Source of the DNA: Gluconacetobacter johannae
GTDB lineage: Bacteria > Pseudomonadota > Alphaproteobacteria > Acetobacterales > Acetobacteraceae
Reading direction: 5' to 3'
Length of the DNA stretch: 64,000 bases
Assembly (NCBI RefSeq): GCF_014174305.1
Contig: NZ_JABEQH010000011.1
Span: forward strand, 61,293 to 125,292
Every line of letters starts with the position of its first letter. The first letter of the stretch is position 1. Positions 33,773-43,065 of this stretch are shown here, in pieces. Below the pieces are notes generated by a model, which was not told the DNA's origin, ran no database searches, and saw only the letters and a list, made by a program, of their open reading frames with translations. Both the position numbers and the translations under genes were made by a program.

Positions 33773-35632
33773 TCAGCGCCCGCGGCGCTTCAGTTGCGCG
33801 ACGTCGCGCACGGCGCCCCGCGCGGCGCTGGTGGTCAGCGCGGCATAGGCCTGCAGGGCGACGGACACCACGCGGTCGCGCTCGGGCAGCCAGGCGGCGT
33901 CGCCCCTGTCCTCCATCCGGGTGCGGCGGGCGGACAGTTCGGCGTCGGGCAGCGCCGTACGCAGGACGCGGTTGGGGATGTCGATCTCGATGATGTCGCC
34001 ATCCTCCAGCAGGCCGATGGCCCCGCCCTCGGCCGCCTCGGGCGAGATATGGCCGATCGACAGGCCGGCGCTGCCGCCCGAGAAGCGACCGTCGGTAATC
34101 AGGGCGCATTTCTCGGCCAGGCCCTTCGATTTCAGGTAGCTGGTCGGATACAGCATTTCCTGCATGCCCGGCCCGCCCTTCGGCCCCTCGTAGCGGATGA
34201 CCACGACGTCGCCCGCCACGATGCGGCCGGCCAGGATGGCCGACACCGCCGCGTCCTGGCTTTCGAAGATCCGCGCGGGGCCGGAGAAGGTCAGCAGCCC
34301 GGCGGCCACCCCCGCCGTCTTCACGATCGCCCCGTCCTCGGCGATGTTGCCGTACAGCACCGCCAGCCCGCCATCCTGGCTGAAGGCGTGCGCCCCGTCA
34401 TGGATCGCCCCCGTGGCGCGGTTCAGGTCCAGCTCCACATACCGGCTGGCCTGCGAGAACGCCTGGGTGGTGCGTACCCCGCCCGGGGCGGCGCGGAACA
34501 GGGTGGTGGCGTCGGCCGGCGCGTCGGGCGCGGCCACGTCCCAGCGGTCCAGCGCCTGGGCCAGGGACGGGGCGTGGACCATCGGCACCTCGCGGTGCAG
34601 CAGGCCCAGCCGGTCCAGCTCGCCCATGATGGCGGGGATGCCGCCGGCGCGGTGGATGTCTTCCATATGCACGTCGGCCTTGGACGGCGCGACCTTGCAC
34701 AGATGCGGCACCTTGCGCGACAGCCGGTCGATGTCGGCCATGGTGAAGGGGACTTCGCCCTCATGCGCCGCCGCCAGCAGGTGCAGCACCGTGTTGGTCG
34801 ATCCGCCCATGGCGATATCGACCGACATCGCATTCTCGAACGCCTGCATCGTCGCGATGCCGCGCGGCAGGGCGGTCGCGTCCTCCTGCTCGTACCAGCG
34901 GCGGGCCAGGTCGACGATCCGCCGCCCGGCTTCCAGGAACAGGTCGCGCCGGTCGGCATGGGTGGCGACCAGGCTGCCGTTGCCCGGCAGGGCCAGGCCC
35001 AGGGCCTCGGTCAGGCAGTTCATCGAATTGGCGGTGAACATGCCCGAGCACGACCCGCAGGTGGGGCAGGCCGAACGCTCGATCGTCTGCGAGTCCGCGT
35101 CGCTGACGCGCGGATCGGCGGCTGAGACCATAGAGGTAATCAGGTCGACATGGCGCTCCACCCCGTCCTGGGTGATGCGCCCGGCCTCCATCGGCCCGCC
35201 CGAGACGAAGATGGCGGGGATGTTCAGCCGCATCGCCGCCATCAGCATGCCCGGCGTGATCTTGTCGCAATTGCTGATGCACACCAGCGCATCGGCGCAA
35301 TGCGCGTTGACCATATATTCCACCGCGTCGGCGATCAGTTCGCGCGACGGCAGGCTGTAGAGCATGCCGCCATGGCCCATGGCGATGCCGTCATCGACCG
35401 CGATGGTATTGAATTCGCGCGCGACGCCCCCGGCCTCGGCCACCGCGCCGGCCACCAGCTGGCCCAGGTCCTTCAGGTGGACATGGCCCGGCACGAACTG
35501 GGTGAAGGAATTGGCGACGGCGATGATCGGCTTGCCGAAATCGGAGTCCTGCATGCCCGTGGCGCGCCACAGGCTGCGGGCGCCGGCCATGTTGCGACCA
35601 TGCGTCGTGGTGCGGGAACGATAGCCGGCCAT
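33773..35632 (-). CDS. ilvD: Dihydroxy-acid dehydratase
   Basis: 619 aa, the normal length. It dehydrates 2,3-dihydroxy-isovalerate and 2,3-dihydroxy-3-methylvalerate in valine and isoleucine synthesis, in the cytoplasm. Iron-sulfur cluster cysteines are visible in [20 protein letters not shown] and [20 protein letters not shown]. The N-terminal signature [20 protein letters not shown] and the C-terminal [20 protein letters not shown] are intact. It is monocistronic, with the ATG at 35632. The last residues (KRRGR) end 28 bp before a family B hairpin. Confidence 0.97.
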   Translation of the reverse strand: MAGYRSRTTTHGRNMAGARSLWRATGMQDSDFGKPIIAVANSFTQFVPGHVHLKDLGQLVAGAVAEAGGVAREFNTIAVDDGIAMGHGGMLYSLPSRELIADAVEYMVNAHCADALVCISNCDKITPGMLMAAMRLNIPAIFVSGGPMEAGRITQDGVERHVDLITSMVSAADPRVSDADSQTIERSACPTCGSCSGMFTANSMNCLTEALGLALPGNGSLVATHADRRDLFLEAGRRIVDLARRWYEQEDATALPRGIATMQAFENAMSVDIAMGGSTNTVLHLLAAAHEGEVPFTMADIDRLSRKVPHLCKVAPSKADVHMEDIHRAGGIPAIMGELDRLGLLHREVPMVHAPSLAQALDRWDVAAPDAPADATTLFRAAPGGVRTTQAFSQASRYVELDLNRATGAIHDGAHAFSQDGGLAVLYGNIAEDGAIVKTAGVAAGLLTFSGPARIFESQDAAVSAILAGRIVAGDVVVIRYEGPKGGPGMQEMLYPTSYLKSKGLAEKCALITDGRFSGGSAGLSIGHISPEAAEGGAIGLLEDGDIIEIDIPNRVLRTALPDAELSARRTRMEDRGDAAWLPERDRVVSVALQAYAALTTSAARGAVRDVAQLKRRGR

Positions 35633-36001
35633 CAGAGTGCCTTTCCGTGCATGCGGCGGGTCCAGAACAGGGCGGATACAGGAGCAACGGCCGCAAATCC
35701 AGCCCCGGCCCCTTCACTGTGCCGCCCCTTATATGGGACGGCTGCCGCCCGCGTGAAGCCACAACCCGCGCCGGCGGACCGGACAGGCCCTGTCGATCCG
35801 CGTTATGCGGCAGGCCTCGGGGCGCTGCCCTGAAACCCGCCAAAGGCCGCAGGCCTTTGGAAACCAATTCGTTTATCCAGGATTGGGGTGCGGTTCACGA
35901 CCTGCGAAGCGATCGGCGGATCCGATGTCGGGATGATACCCGAGGCGTCCCTTCGGTGACGGCATCGGCCGGTTTGTCATCACAAAGCCACGCCCCAACA
36001 G
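35633..36001. other. ilvD upstream region containing a family A repeat
   Basis: Apart from the repeat at 35813-35890 no gene or RNA is apparent. The ilvD promoter should lie in 35633-35760; no leader-peptide attenuator (run of branched-chain codons) was found. Confidence 0.4.
35813..35890. repeat. Family A repeat, copy 2
   Basis: Same unit as at 5961-6028: GGGCGCTGCCCTGAAACCC, then GCCAAAGGCC...GGCCTTTGG stem, then AAACCAATTCGTTTATCCAG and GATTGGGGTGC, so similarity extends over about 75 bp including the tail. Confidence 0.75.
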
Positions 36002-36032
36002 AAAAAGCCGGGTGGCGACGCCACCCGGCTTT
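36002..36032 (-). terminator. Intrinsic terminator of the TonB receptor gene at 36074
   Basis: AAAGCCGGGTGGC (36004-36016) and GCCACCCGGCTTT (36020-36032) pair perfectly over 13 bp; on the minus strand a T-run follows at 36006-36002. It is 42 bp after the receptor stop codon. Confidence 0.93.
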
Positions 36033-36073
36033 CCCGGCCGCACATTCGCCCGCGCACGGGCGAAGCGCCACGA

Positions 36074-38539
36074 TCAGAAGGCGGTGGAGGCCGTCACGAT
36101 CGCGGTGAACGGGGCCTGCAGGTAGTAGTAGGGCGAACCGATGCCGTTGGAGCCCGAAATCGTGCTGCCACGGACGCCCGTGGTCGCATTCAGATTGTTC
36201 GCGAAGCCGCCGATACCGCTGCGGAACTTGGCGTTCGTCAGGTTCTGCATGTTCAGCTGGATCTGCGGCCCCTTCAGGAAGCCGAACGACGAGAAGCGAT
36301 AGCCGATGTTCACGCTGTCGGTGATGTAGCGCGGGATGTACGAGTCATCCATCAGGGTGGCGTACTGCTTGTCGACATACTTCACGTTGCCCGAGATGAA
36401 CAGGCGGCCGTCATCGTAATCCAGGCCCAGGGCTGCCTGCACCTTCGGGCTGCGGATCTGCGTCTTGCCGCGCGTCGGCAGCGCGTCGTTGATCGTCACA
36501 CCGTTCAGCTTGCCGGTCGTCGCCAGGTCGTTGTCGATGCGCGCGTTCAGATATTCGAACGTCGCGTAGGGGCGCAGATGGAACCACAGCGGCCGCGTCG
36601 CCAGCTGGACGTCCACGCCGCGCGAGGTCTGGCCACCGGCATTGACGGTGCGGCTGTAGTTCGTGCCGCTCGACGGGTCATAGTAGCTGAGGCTGAGCTG
36701 CTTGTTGGTGAAGTTGTAGTTGAAGAACGAGATGCTGCCGACCAGCAGGTCGCCGTTATAGCGATAGCCGATTTCTTCCGAGATCGAATATTCCGGCGCC
36801 GACGACCCGCCCGTCTGGGTCTGCTTGCCCGCGGTGCTGTAATAATCGACCAGCGACGTGTTGCTGGGCACGCGGAAGTTGGTGGACCCGGCGACATAGA
36901 TCTGATGGTGCGAATTGAAGGTCCAGCTCAACCCGACCTGCGGCAGCGGCTCGGCATTGTGCAGGTTGCGGTTGTAGGTGGTGCCCGGCGTATAATCGTA
37001 GGTGCGGCGGGTGACCATCGCCTCCTTGAAGCCGAGGTCGATACGCAGGCGATCGTTGAAATACTTCATGGTGTCGCCGACGAACAGCATGTTGATCTGC
37101 GTCAGCGTCAGGAAGTCGCGCGAGCGGTACTGGTCGCCGCCCGGCACGGTGTAGATGTTCTTCGTCCCCCAGATGTTCAGGGGCTGGCCGGTCGTCTGGT
37201 TCACCATGCCGATCGGCGAATACTGGTCGAGATTGGAATATTCATACCACCAGCCCGCCGTCAGCGTGTGGTGACGGCCGATCTGGTAGTTGAACTTCAG
37301 CGTGTTGCCGGTCCGGAACTGTTCCTGGTTCGACGGCGAGAAGACGATGGCCTGCGCGCCCGGGGTGATCTTGCCATCCCCGTTCAGGTCGACGGCCACG
37401 GGCTGGTTGCCCATGTAGGTCATCCCCTCGGTCGCCGTTCCACCGGTGTCCGTCCCTTCGGTCAGGACGGACGCGCCGGTGCCGTTGCCGATGCCGTGCC
37501 AGAAATAGACCGTGTCGTCGATCGACAGGTCGGGCGTGACGACGATATGCGTCGGCGCCGAGACGATGACGTTGCGGAACGGATTGACGTGCAGCTTGTA
37601 GTAGTTGGTGTCCTTGATGCCGCTATAGTTGGCATCATAATTCGTGCTGTACCCCGTCGCGTTATACTGCGCGAGGCTGGGGTTCAGCATGAAATCGTTG
37701 ACCTGGTCGTTGTACGACACGGTCATGCCGGTATGGCTGCCGTTCTCGAAATCCTTGACGGCCTTGAAGTCGTAATGGAACTTCTCGATCCGGCCGGGGC
37801 CGCGCCAGTTGTTGCCGTCGGTGTGGCTGAAGGCGAACATCGCGCGCAGGCCGCTGGTGCCGATATCACCCGAATTCAGGCGCAGGAACTGCCGGTGGGT
37901 GTCGAACGAGCCGAACGAGATGTCCAGCAGGCCGCCCCGCTGGTGCGTCGGGTTGCTCATGGTCGCGGTCACCAGACCGGCCGAGGCGTTCACCACGGGC
38001 GAATCGATATTCACCGAGCCCGGCTGCAACGAAACCGATTCCAGGTCCTCGGCTTCCAGCACTTCGTTGGAATAGAACTGGCCACCGCCGATATCGTTCA
38101 GCGGCATGCCGTCCAGCAGCCAGCCGATCTGCGTCTGGTCCATGCCACGCACTTCGGTCTGGCCCGAGGTCAGGCCGAACGGGTCCTGGTCGGACACGTT
38201 GGCGCTGGGCAGCATACGCAGAAGCTGCTGGATGTTGGTCGTGGGCGACTGCTTGGCGATGAAGTCGCGGGTGATGGTCTGGACCGCCTTCGGCTCGGTC
38301 TCGACACGCAGCAGGCCGCCGCCGGGCGAACGGGTACGCGCGCTACGGCCGGTCACGGCGACTTCCTCGGGCGCCGCGTCGGAAACTCCGCCTTTCGCGG
38401 TCGTGGCGGGGGCCGGCGACGTCGTCGCGGAGGTGGAGGACGACGCAGGCGCGGCCCCCTGCGCCACGGCGGTCGTGGCGGCAAATCCGCTTATGGCAGT
38501 GCTGGCCAGCAGGATGGTCAGACAGGTGCGAGACAACAT
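36074..38539 (-). CDS. TonB-dependent outer-membrane receptor
   Basis: 821 aa, ATG 38539. Signal peptide MLSRTCLTILLASTAISGFA to about AVAQ; an Ala/Ser/Thr-rich linker; then a TonB-box-like APEEVAVTG. Plug domain about residues 75-200 (TDFI-like QTITRDFIAKQSPTTNIQQL, LTSGQTEVRGMDQTQIGWLL, DGMPLNDI). The 22-strand barrel ends with an aromatic Phe, as required for assembly. One extracellular loop contains VAVDLNGDGKITPG, an EF-hand-like calcium loop lacking the last acidic residue. No substrate can be assigned. Monocistronic with its own terminator. Confidence 0.93.
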   Translation of the reverse strand: MLSRTCLTILLASTAISGFAATTAVAQGAAPASSSTSATTSPAPATTAKGGVSDAAPEEVAVTGRSARTRSPGGGLLRVETEPKAVQTITRDFIAKQSPTTNIQQLLRMLPSANVSDQDPFGLTSGQTEVRGMDQTQIGWLLDGMPLNDIGGGQFYSNEVLEAEDLESVSLQPGSVNIDSPVVNASAGLVTATMSNPTHQRGGLLDISFGSFDTHRQFLRLNSGDIGTSGLRAMFAFSHTDGNNWRGPGRIEKFHYDFKAVKDFENGSHTGMTVSYNDQVNDFMLNPSLAQYNATGYSTNYDANYSGIKDTNYYKLHVNPFRNVIVSAPTHIVVTPDLSIDDTVYFWHGIGNGTGASVLTEGTDTGGTATEGMTYMGNQPVAVDLNGDGKITPGAQAIVFSPSNQEQFRTGNTLKFNYQIGRHHTLTAGWWYEYSNLDQYSPIGMVNQTTGQPLNIWGTKNIYTVPGGDQYRSRDFLTLTQINMLFVGDTMKYFNDRLRIDLGFKEAMVTRRTYDYTPGTTYNRNLHNAEPLPQVGLSWTFNSHHQIYVAGSTNFRVPSNTSLVDYYSTAGKQTQTGGSSAPEYSISEEIGYRYNGDLLVGSISFFNYNFTNKQLSLSYYDPSSGTNYSRTVNAGGQTSRGVDVQLATRPLWFHLRPYATFEYLNARIDNDLATTGKLNGVTINDALPTRGKTQIRSPKVQAALGLDYDDGRLFISGNVKYVDKQYATLMDDSYIPRYITDSVNIGYRFSSFGFLKGPQIQLNMQNLTNAKFRSGIGGFANNLNATTGVRGSTISGSNGIGSPYYYLQAPFTAIVTASTAF

Positions 38540-38696
38540 TGGCCGAAGGGCCCCCCTCGTGAAAGTGTGAAGTCGGGCCGAGTATTCCCAGAACCTAAAT
38601 TTTCCTCAACGAAAACCTGACCATCCGGACAAATCGATTTCGCACCTATGACATATATGCAACAGAATCATACCAGCCCCGTGAAAGACCGATCTC

Positions 38697-39722
38697 ATGA
38701 AATTAAAAACGTCATGTCTGTTTCTTATTTCTTTCATATTTTCATCGAGTCTGCTCCCTGCCCTGGCCGCCCCGGCGCGACCGGGATTCGTGGTCACGGT
38801 ACTGGGTGCGCGCGGCGGAATACTGGACGGGAACCTCAGCGCCTACATGATCCGGCCGGCCGGTGACGACCGCGCCGTCCTGTGCGATGCCGGAACGGCC
38901 ATGGCCGGGCTGGTGGCGGCCGACCGGACCGGCGCGCTGGACGACATTGCCGTGCCGCCCGGCAGCGGCCTGACCCGCGCGGGCTATGTGCTGACCCACA
39001 CGATCCGCGCCTATCTCATCAGCCACGCGCATCTGGACCATGTCGCGGGCCTGGTCGTGGCGTCACCCGACGACAGCGCCAAGCCGGTCTATGCCCTGCC
39101 CGCCACCCTGCGCGACCTGTCGGAACATCTGTTCAACTGGCGGATCTGGCCGAACTTCGGCGATCGCGGCCCCTCGCCCGCACTGGGCAAATACCATTAT
39201 CGCGCGCTGGCGCCGGGCCGGACGGAACCGGTGCCGGACACTGCGATGACCGTCACCGCCTGGCCGCTGAATCATGGCGGTGTCGAATCGACCGCCTTCC
39301 TGGTCGCGGCCAACGGGGCCTCGGTCCTGTATCTGGGCGATACCGGACCCGACGTCGTCGAGGGCGGGCGCCGCCTGGACGACCTGTGGCGGGCGGTCGC
39401 CCCCGAGGTTGCGGCGCACCGGCTTAAGGCCATCGTCATCGAGGCCTCGTACGACGACAGCCGCGCGGACCGGATGCTGTTCGGCCACATGACCCCGGCC
39501 TGGGTGGTGCGCGCGCTGCGGGACCTGGCGCACCGGGCGGGCGGGCCGAGGTCGCTGCGCGGCCTGACGGTGCTGATCGGCCACGTCAAATACAGCCTGG
39601 CCGCCGGACCCGCGCCGCAGGATGTCATCCGGCGAGACCTGGCGCGGGATGCGGCGCGCGAGGGGTTGAGGGACGTGCGCTTCGTGATCGCCGAACAGGG
39701 GCTGCGCCTGGCCCTGGACTGA
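38697..39722 (+). CDS. cpdP: Class II 3',5'-cyclic-nucleotide phosphodiesterase, periplasmic
   Basis: 341 aa. Signal peptide MKLKTSCLFLISFIFSSSLL to PALA. The metallo-beta-lactamase-like fold carries the class II PDE motif SHAHLDHVAGLV, with VLGARGGILDGNLSAYMI before it and WPLNHGGVESTAFLV, LYLGDTGPDVVEGG, VIEASYDDSRADRMLFGHMT after. This group hydrolyses external cAMP, as in CpdP of Vibrio. It is divergent from the TonB receptor at 36074. Confidence 0.92.
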   Translation: MKLKTSCLFLISFIFSSSLLPALAAPARPGFVVTVLGARGGILDGNLSAYMIRPAGDDRAVLCDAGTAMAGLVAADRTGALDDIAVPPGSGLTRAGYVLTHTIRAYLISHAHLDHVAGLVVASPDDSAKPVYALPATLRDLSEHLFNWRIWPNFGDRGPSPALGKYHYRALAPGRTEPVPDTAMTVTAWPLNHGGVESTAFLVAANGASVLYLGDTGPDVVEGGRRLDDLWRAVAPEVAAHRLKAIVIEASYDDSRADRMLFGHMTPAWVVRALRDLAHRAGGPRSLRGLTVLIGHVKYSLAAGPAPQDVIRRDLARDAAREGLRDVRFVIAEQGLRLALD

Positions 39723-39855
39723 CAGGGCGGTCACACGATTATGAAGGGCGGCGGCCGTTCCCGCCGCGCGCCGGGCAGCCATGTCTTCCGTTACCACCGA
39801 TACGCACACAGAAACCGCGCCGGCGAAGCGCGTGCCGAACGGAGGAAGACGTCCC

Positions 39856-40332
39856 ATGGCCATTCCCGTACTGCATATCCTGAACAGCAAGGGTTCGGCC
39901 GTCATCACCGTCCGGCCGGACGAACCGGTGACGGCGATCGCGCATCTGCTGTCCCGGCATGGAATCGGCGCGGTGCCGGTGGTCGTCGATGGCGGACATG
40001 TCGCGGGGCTGGTCACCGAACGATCCATCGTCGAGGCGCTGGCGACGCGCGGCCCCGATATCGGCGGATTGCGCGCGGCGGACATCATGACCCGCGACGT
40101 GCCGACGGCGACCCGCTCCGAGGACATCCAGTCGGTCGCGCGCAAGATGACCCACCGCCACAGCCGCCACATTCCCATCCAGGACGGCGCCGGACAACTG
40201 GTGGGGCTGGTCAGCATCGGCGACATCGTGAAGCTGCGGCTGGAGGAAGCCGAGCTTCTGGCGCGGGAAATGCAGTCCTACATCATGCAGGACAGCCACG
40301 CCTCGGTCGCGCCCCACCCGTTCGCAACCTGA
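39856..40332 (+). CDS. CBS-domain pair protein
   Basis: 158 aa from ATG 39856, which has GGAGGAAG at a good distance; an upstream in-frame ATG (39781) is less likely. Two CBS modules: SAVITVRPDEPVTAIAHLLS ... GLVTERSIVEAL and ADIMTRDVPTATRSEDIQSV ... LVGLVSIGDIVK. Stand-alone pairs of this type bind adenine nucleotides and modulate unknown partners. It is 133 bp after cpdP. Confidence 0.9.
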   Translation: MAIPVLHILNSKGSAVITVRPDEPVTAIAHLLSRHGIGAVPVVVDGGHVAGLVTERSIVEALATRGPDIGGLRAADIMTRDVPTATRSEDIQSVARKMTHRHSRHIPIQDGAGQLVGLVSIGDIVKLRLEEAELLAREMQSYIMQDSHASVAPHPFAT

Positions 40333-40340
40333 CGGTCGCC

Positions 40341-40940
40341 TCAGCCCCCGGCGAAACGGCCGGGAAAGGCGATATCGGACAGCGGCAGCCGGTCGGACGG
40401 CGCTTCGCGCCCGCGCAGGCCCTCGGGCAGGATCTCGGGCGCGGCCTGGCGGCCGATGGCGATCGCGGCGTGGATCGCGTGGTCGTCCGGCACGCCCAGG
40501 CCCGCGCGGATGGCGTCATGGTCGATGCCGCTCATGGCATGGGCGGCCCATCCGGCGGAGGTCGCCTGCAACATGATCTGCGCCGCAGCGGCCCCGGCGT
40601 CGAAGGCGTGCGTCGGGGCCGGCACGGGCGCGGTCTTGCCCGGCGGCAGCATCGTCGTGCCGGACAGCACGAACACCAGCGCCGACGCGGACCCCGCCCA
40701 GGACTGGTTGAACGGGATCAGGTAGCCGACGAAGCGGTCCCAGTCCGGCGTGTCGCGCCGCGCGTAGACAAAGCGCCAGGGCTGCGAATTATAGGCCGAC
40801 GCCGCCCAGCGCCCGGCCTCGAGGAAGGACAGCAGCACATCCTCGGCGATCGGCGCGCCGTCATAGGCGCGCGGCGACCAGCGGTCGAGAAAGAGGCGCT
40901 CGACCGGATGGGCGGACGTGCGGGAGGGAGCGGTGGTCAT
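40341..40940 (-). CDS. Nitroreductase-family oxidoreductase
   Basis: 199 aa from ATG 40940. FMN-binding pattern: DRWSPRAYDGAPIAEDVLLS, AGRWAASAYNSQPWRFVYAR, GAAAAQIMLQATSAGWAAHA, and a C-terminal GRQAAPEILPEGLRGREAPS. These enzymes reduce nitro compounds or quinones with NAD(P)H. It converges on the CBS gene, with an 8-bp gap. Confidence 0.9.
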   Translation of the reverse strand: MTTAPSRTSAHPVERLFLDRWSPRAYDGAPIAEDVLLSFLEAGRWAASAYNSQPWRFVYARRDTPDWDRFVGYLIPFNQSWAGSASALVFVLSGTTMLPPGKTAPVPAPTHAFDAGAAAAQIMLQATSAGWAAHAMSGIDHDAIRAGLGVPDDHAIHAAIAIGRQAAPEILPEGLRGREAPSDRLPLSDIAFPGRFAGG

Positions 40941-41014
40941 GGGCAAGGCACCATTCTGGCCAGAGGAACATTCAGCATAGACCGGATCGCCGTCCTGTCG
41001 AAGACCCGTCGTTC

Positions 41015-41118
41015 CGGCCTCAGGGCGCTGCCCTGAAACCCGCCAAAGGCCACAGACCTTTGGAAACCCAGGACTTCAGGCCCTTGCCGGGTTCGGGCAG
41101 AGCCCGATCTTCCTTTTT
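41015..41118. repeat. Compound family A + B repeat
   Basis: Family A unit (CAGGGCGCTGCCCTGAAACC, CGCCAAAGG...CCTTTGG) directly followed by AAACCCAGGACTTCAGGCCC, TTGCCGGGTTCGGGCAGAGC and CCGATC, that is, the family B half. This shows that the two families are modules of one larger element. It is immediately downstream of the TSUP gene stop. Confidence 0.75.
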
Positions 41119-41120
41119 CC

Positions 41121-41900
41121 CTACAGCAGCACCGCCAGCCCCCGCCAGATCATGTAGCAGGCGACGGCGAAGATGATCCCGGCGAACACCCGCGCCAGCA
41201 TCCCGCGCGATGCCGCCAGCCCGCGGGCCGCGCGCGTGCCGATGAGGCTGCCGGCGACGCCGCCCGCGACGAACAGGCCGGCCAGCGGCCAGTCCACCAA
41301 ACCCGATGCGGCATAGCTGGCGGCGGTGCCGAGGCCGAAGACCGCCACCGCCACCAGCGACGTGCCCACCGCGTTCAGGATCGGCATGCCGGTCGCGGCC
41401 ATCAGGCCGGGGACGATCAGGAACCCGCCGCCGATGCCGAAGAAGCCGGACAGCACCCCGGTCATCAGCCCCGTCCCGGCGATGCGCCCGATATTGCCGC
41501 GCGTGCAGGTGACGTCGGGGTCGCCCGCCCCGTTCCGGCCGCGCAGCATCAGCACGCCCACGACGACCATCAGCACCGCGAAGCAAAGCAGCAGCCGCTG
41601 CCCGCCCACCGCCTTGCCCGCATGCGCCCCCGCCAGCGCGCCGAGGATGCCCGCCGCCGCGAACACCCCCGCGCAGCGCCATTTGACGGTGCGCGACCGC
41701 GCGTGGCTGGCCAGGCCCGCCAGTGCGTTGACCGAGACGGCGGCGGCGCTGGTGCCGATGGCGACATGCGGGTTGGGCACCCCCACCAGATAGACCATCA
41801 GCGGCACCGCCAGGATGGACCCGCCCCCGCCGGCCAGCCCCAGGGTGAAACCGACCAGCACGCCGGACAGCGCGCCGAGCGCGGCCTGAAGCGGGTCCAT
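41121..41900 (-). CDS. TSUP (TauE/SafE) family sulfite/organosulfonate-type exporter
   Basis: 259 aa from ATG 41900. Eight or so membrane helices; hallmark blocks LSGVLVGFTLGLAGGGGSIL, AIGTSAAAVSVNALAGLASH, MTGVLSGFFGIGGGFLIVPG, and LNAVGTSLVAVAVFGLGTAA. The TSUP family moves sulfite, sulfoacetate or sulfide-derived anions. It follows the blh gene (129-bp gap) on the same strand, a common pairing in sulfide and sulfite detoxification. Confidence 0.9.
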   Translation of the reverse strand: MDPLQAALGALSGVLVGFTLGLAGGGGSILAVPLMVYLVGVPNPHVAIGTSAAAVSVNALAGLASHARSRTVKWRCAGVFAAAGILGALAGAHAGKAVGGQRLLLCFAVLMVVVGVLMLRGRNGAGDPDVTCTRGNIGRIAGTGLMTGVLSGFFGIGGGFLIVPGLMAATGMPILNAVGTSLVAVAVFGLGTAASYAASGLVDWPLAGLFVAGGVAGSLIGTRAARGLAASRGMLARVFAGIIFAVACYMIWRGLAVLL

Positions 41901-42029
41901 CGCGCCCTCAGCCCCGGCCGGGCCGGCGGAATGCCGGACTGTCAATCGCGATTCTGGCCATCGCGATGTCCGCGCCCAAAACGCGAGGAAGGCGTACGAT
42001 CATGCGATGCGGGGTCTTCGTCCGGGCGC

Positions 42030-42956
42030 CTACAGCGTGTCCAGCGGGATCTTGATATAGCGGGTGCCGTTGGATTCCGGGTCCGGCAGATGGCCGCCGC
42101 GCATGTTGACCTGCACCGAGGGCATAATCAGCCGGGGCAGGTCCAGCGTGGCGTCGCGCGTGGTACGCATGGCGACGAAATCGTCCTGGCTCACCCCGTC
42201 ATGGACATGGATATTGCCCTGGCGTTCGGCCGAGACCGTGGTTTCCCAGACGAAATGGTCGCGCCCCGGCGCGCCGTAATCGTGGCAGAGGAACAGCCGC
42301 GTTTCCCCCGGCAGCGACAGCAGGCGGCGGATCGAGCGATAGAGCATGCCCGCGTCGCCGCCGGGGAAATCGGCGCGCGCGGTGCCGTAATCGGGCATGA
42401 ACAGCGTATCGCCGATAAAGGCCGCGTCACCGATGACAAAGGCCATGTCGGCGGGCGTGTGCCCCGGCACATGCAGGGCGATGGCCTCGATCGACCCCAG
42501 CCGGAAGCGTTCGCCATCGTGGAACAGCCGGTCGAACTGCGACCCGTCGCGGGCGAAGGCGGTGCCGGCGTTGAAGATCTTGCCGAACACGTCCTGCACC
42601 TGGACGATGTCCGCCCCGATGGCCAGCGCGCCGCCCACCTGCCCCTGCAGCCAGGGCGCGGCCGACAGATGGTCGGCATGGGCATGGGTTTCCAGCTGCC
42701 ACGCGACCTCCAGCCCCTCGGCGCGGACATAGGCCAGGACGGCGGAGGCGGAATCGTGGCGCGTGCGGCCCGACGCCGGGTCGTAATCCAGCACGCTGTC
42801 GATGATCGCCGCCTGGCGCGTCGCCGGGTCGTGGACCACATGGGTCGCGGTGAAGGTCGCCGGGTCGAAGAAGGTGCGGACGACCGGCGCCGGGCCGCCG
42901 GCGCGGCTTGCGCTGATCTGGGACGCGGCGGCGTCGCGGGCGGCATCGGTCGGCAT
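42030..42956 (-). CDS. Blh-type metallo-beta-lactamase-fold hydrolase / persulfide dioxygenase-like
   Basis: 308 aa. Metal motif LETHAHADHLSAAPWLQGQV, then HVPGHTPADMAFVIGDAAF, FMPDYGTARADFPGGDAGML and LCHDYGAPGRDHFVWETTV, exactly the Blh/ETHE1-like layout. In related clusters this enzyme oxidises glutathione persulfide to sulfite. The ATG is at 42956; the intergenic region with the divergent peroxiredoxin gene (109 bp) should hold both promoters. Confidence 0.9.
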   Translation of the reverse strand: MPTDAARDAAASQISASRAGGPAPVVRTFFDPATFTATHVVHDPATRQAAIIDSVLDYDPASGRTRHDSASAVLAYVRAEGLEVAWQLETHAHADHLSAAPWLQGQVGGALAIGADIVQVQDVFGKIFNAGTAFARDGSQFDRLFHDGERFRLGSIEAIALHVPGHTPADMAFVIGDAAFIGDTLFMPDYGTARADFPGGDAGMLYRSIRRLLSLPGETRLFLCHDYGAPGRDHFVWETTVSAERQGNIHVHDGVSQDDFVAMRTTRDATLDLPRLIMPSVQVNMRGGHLPDPESNGTRYIKIPLDTL

Positions 42957-43065
42957 CGGGTGGTCCCCCGGGTTGCGAAGGCGATATCACTTTCGCACTT
43001 TCATAATGTCTGTATTTCATGCTTCATGTGGCGTCAAGACATATGGGATGCAATAAGGCCCCGTG

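Noticed and set aside
35633..35812. Branched-chain amino acid attenuator before ilvD
   Set aside because: No leader peptide rich in Leu, Ile or Val codons and no alternative hairpins apart from the dispersed repeat.
42957..43065. Canonical BigR operator (ATATGA...TCATAT type)
   Set aside because: Only scattered half-like words are present; no clear palindrome could be aligned.
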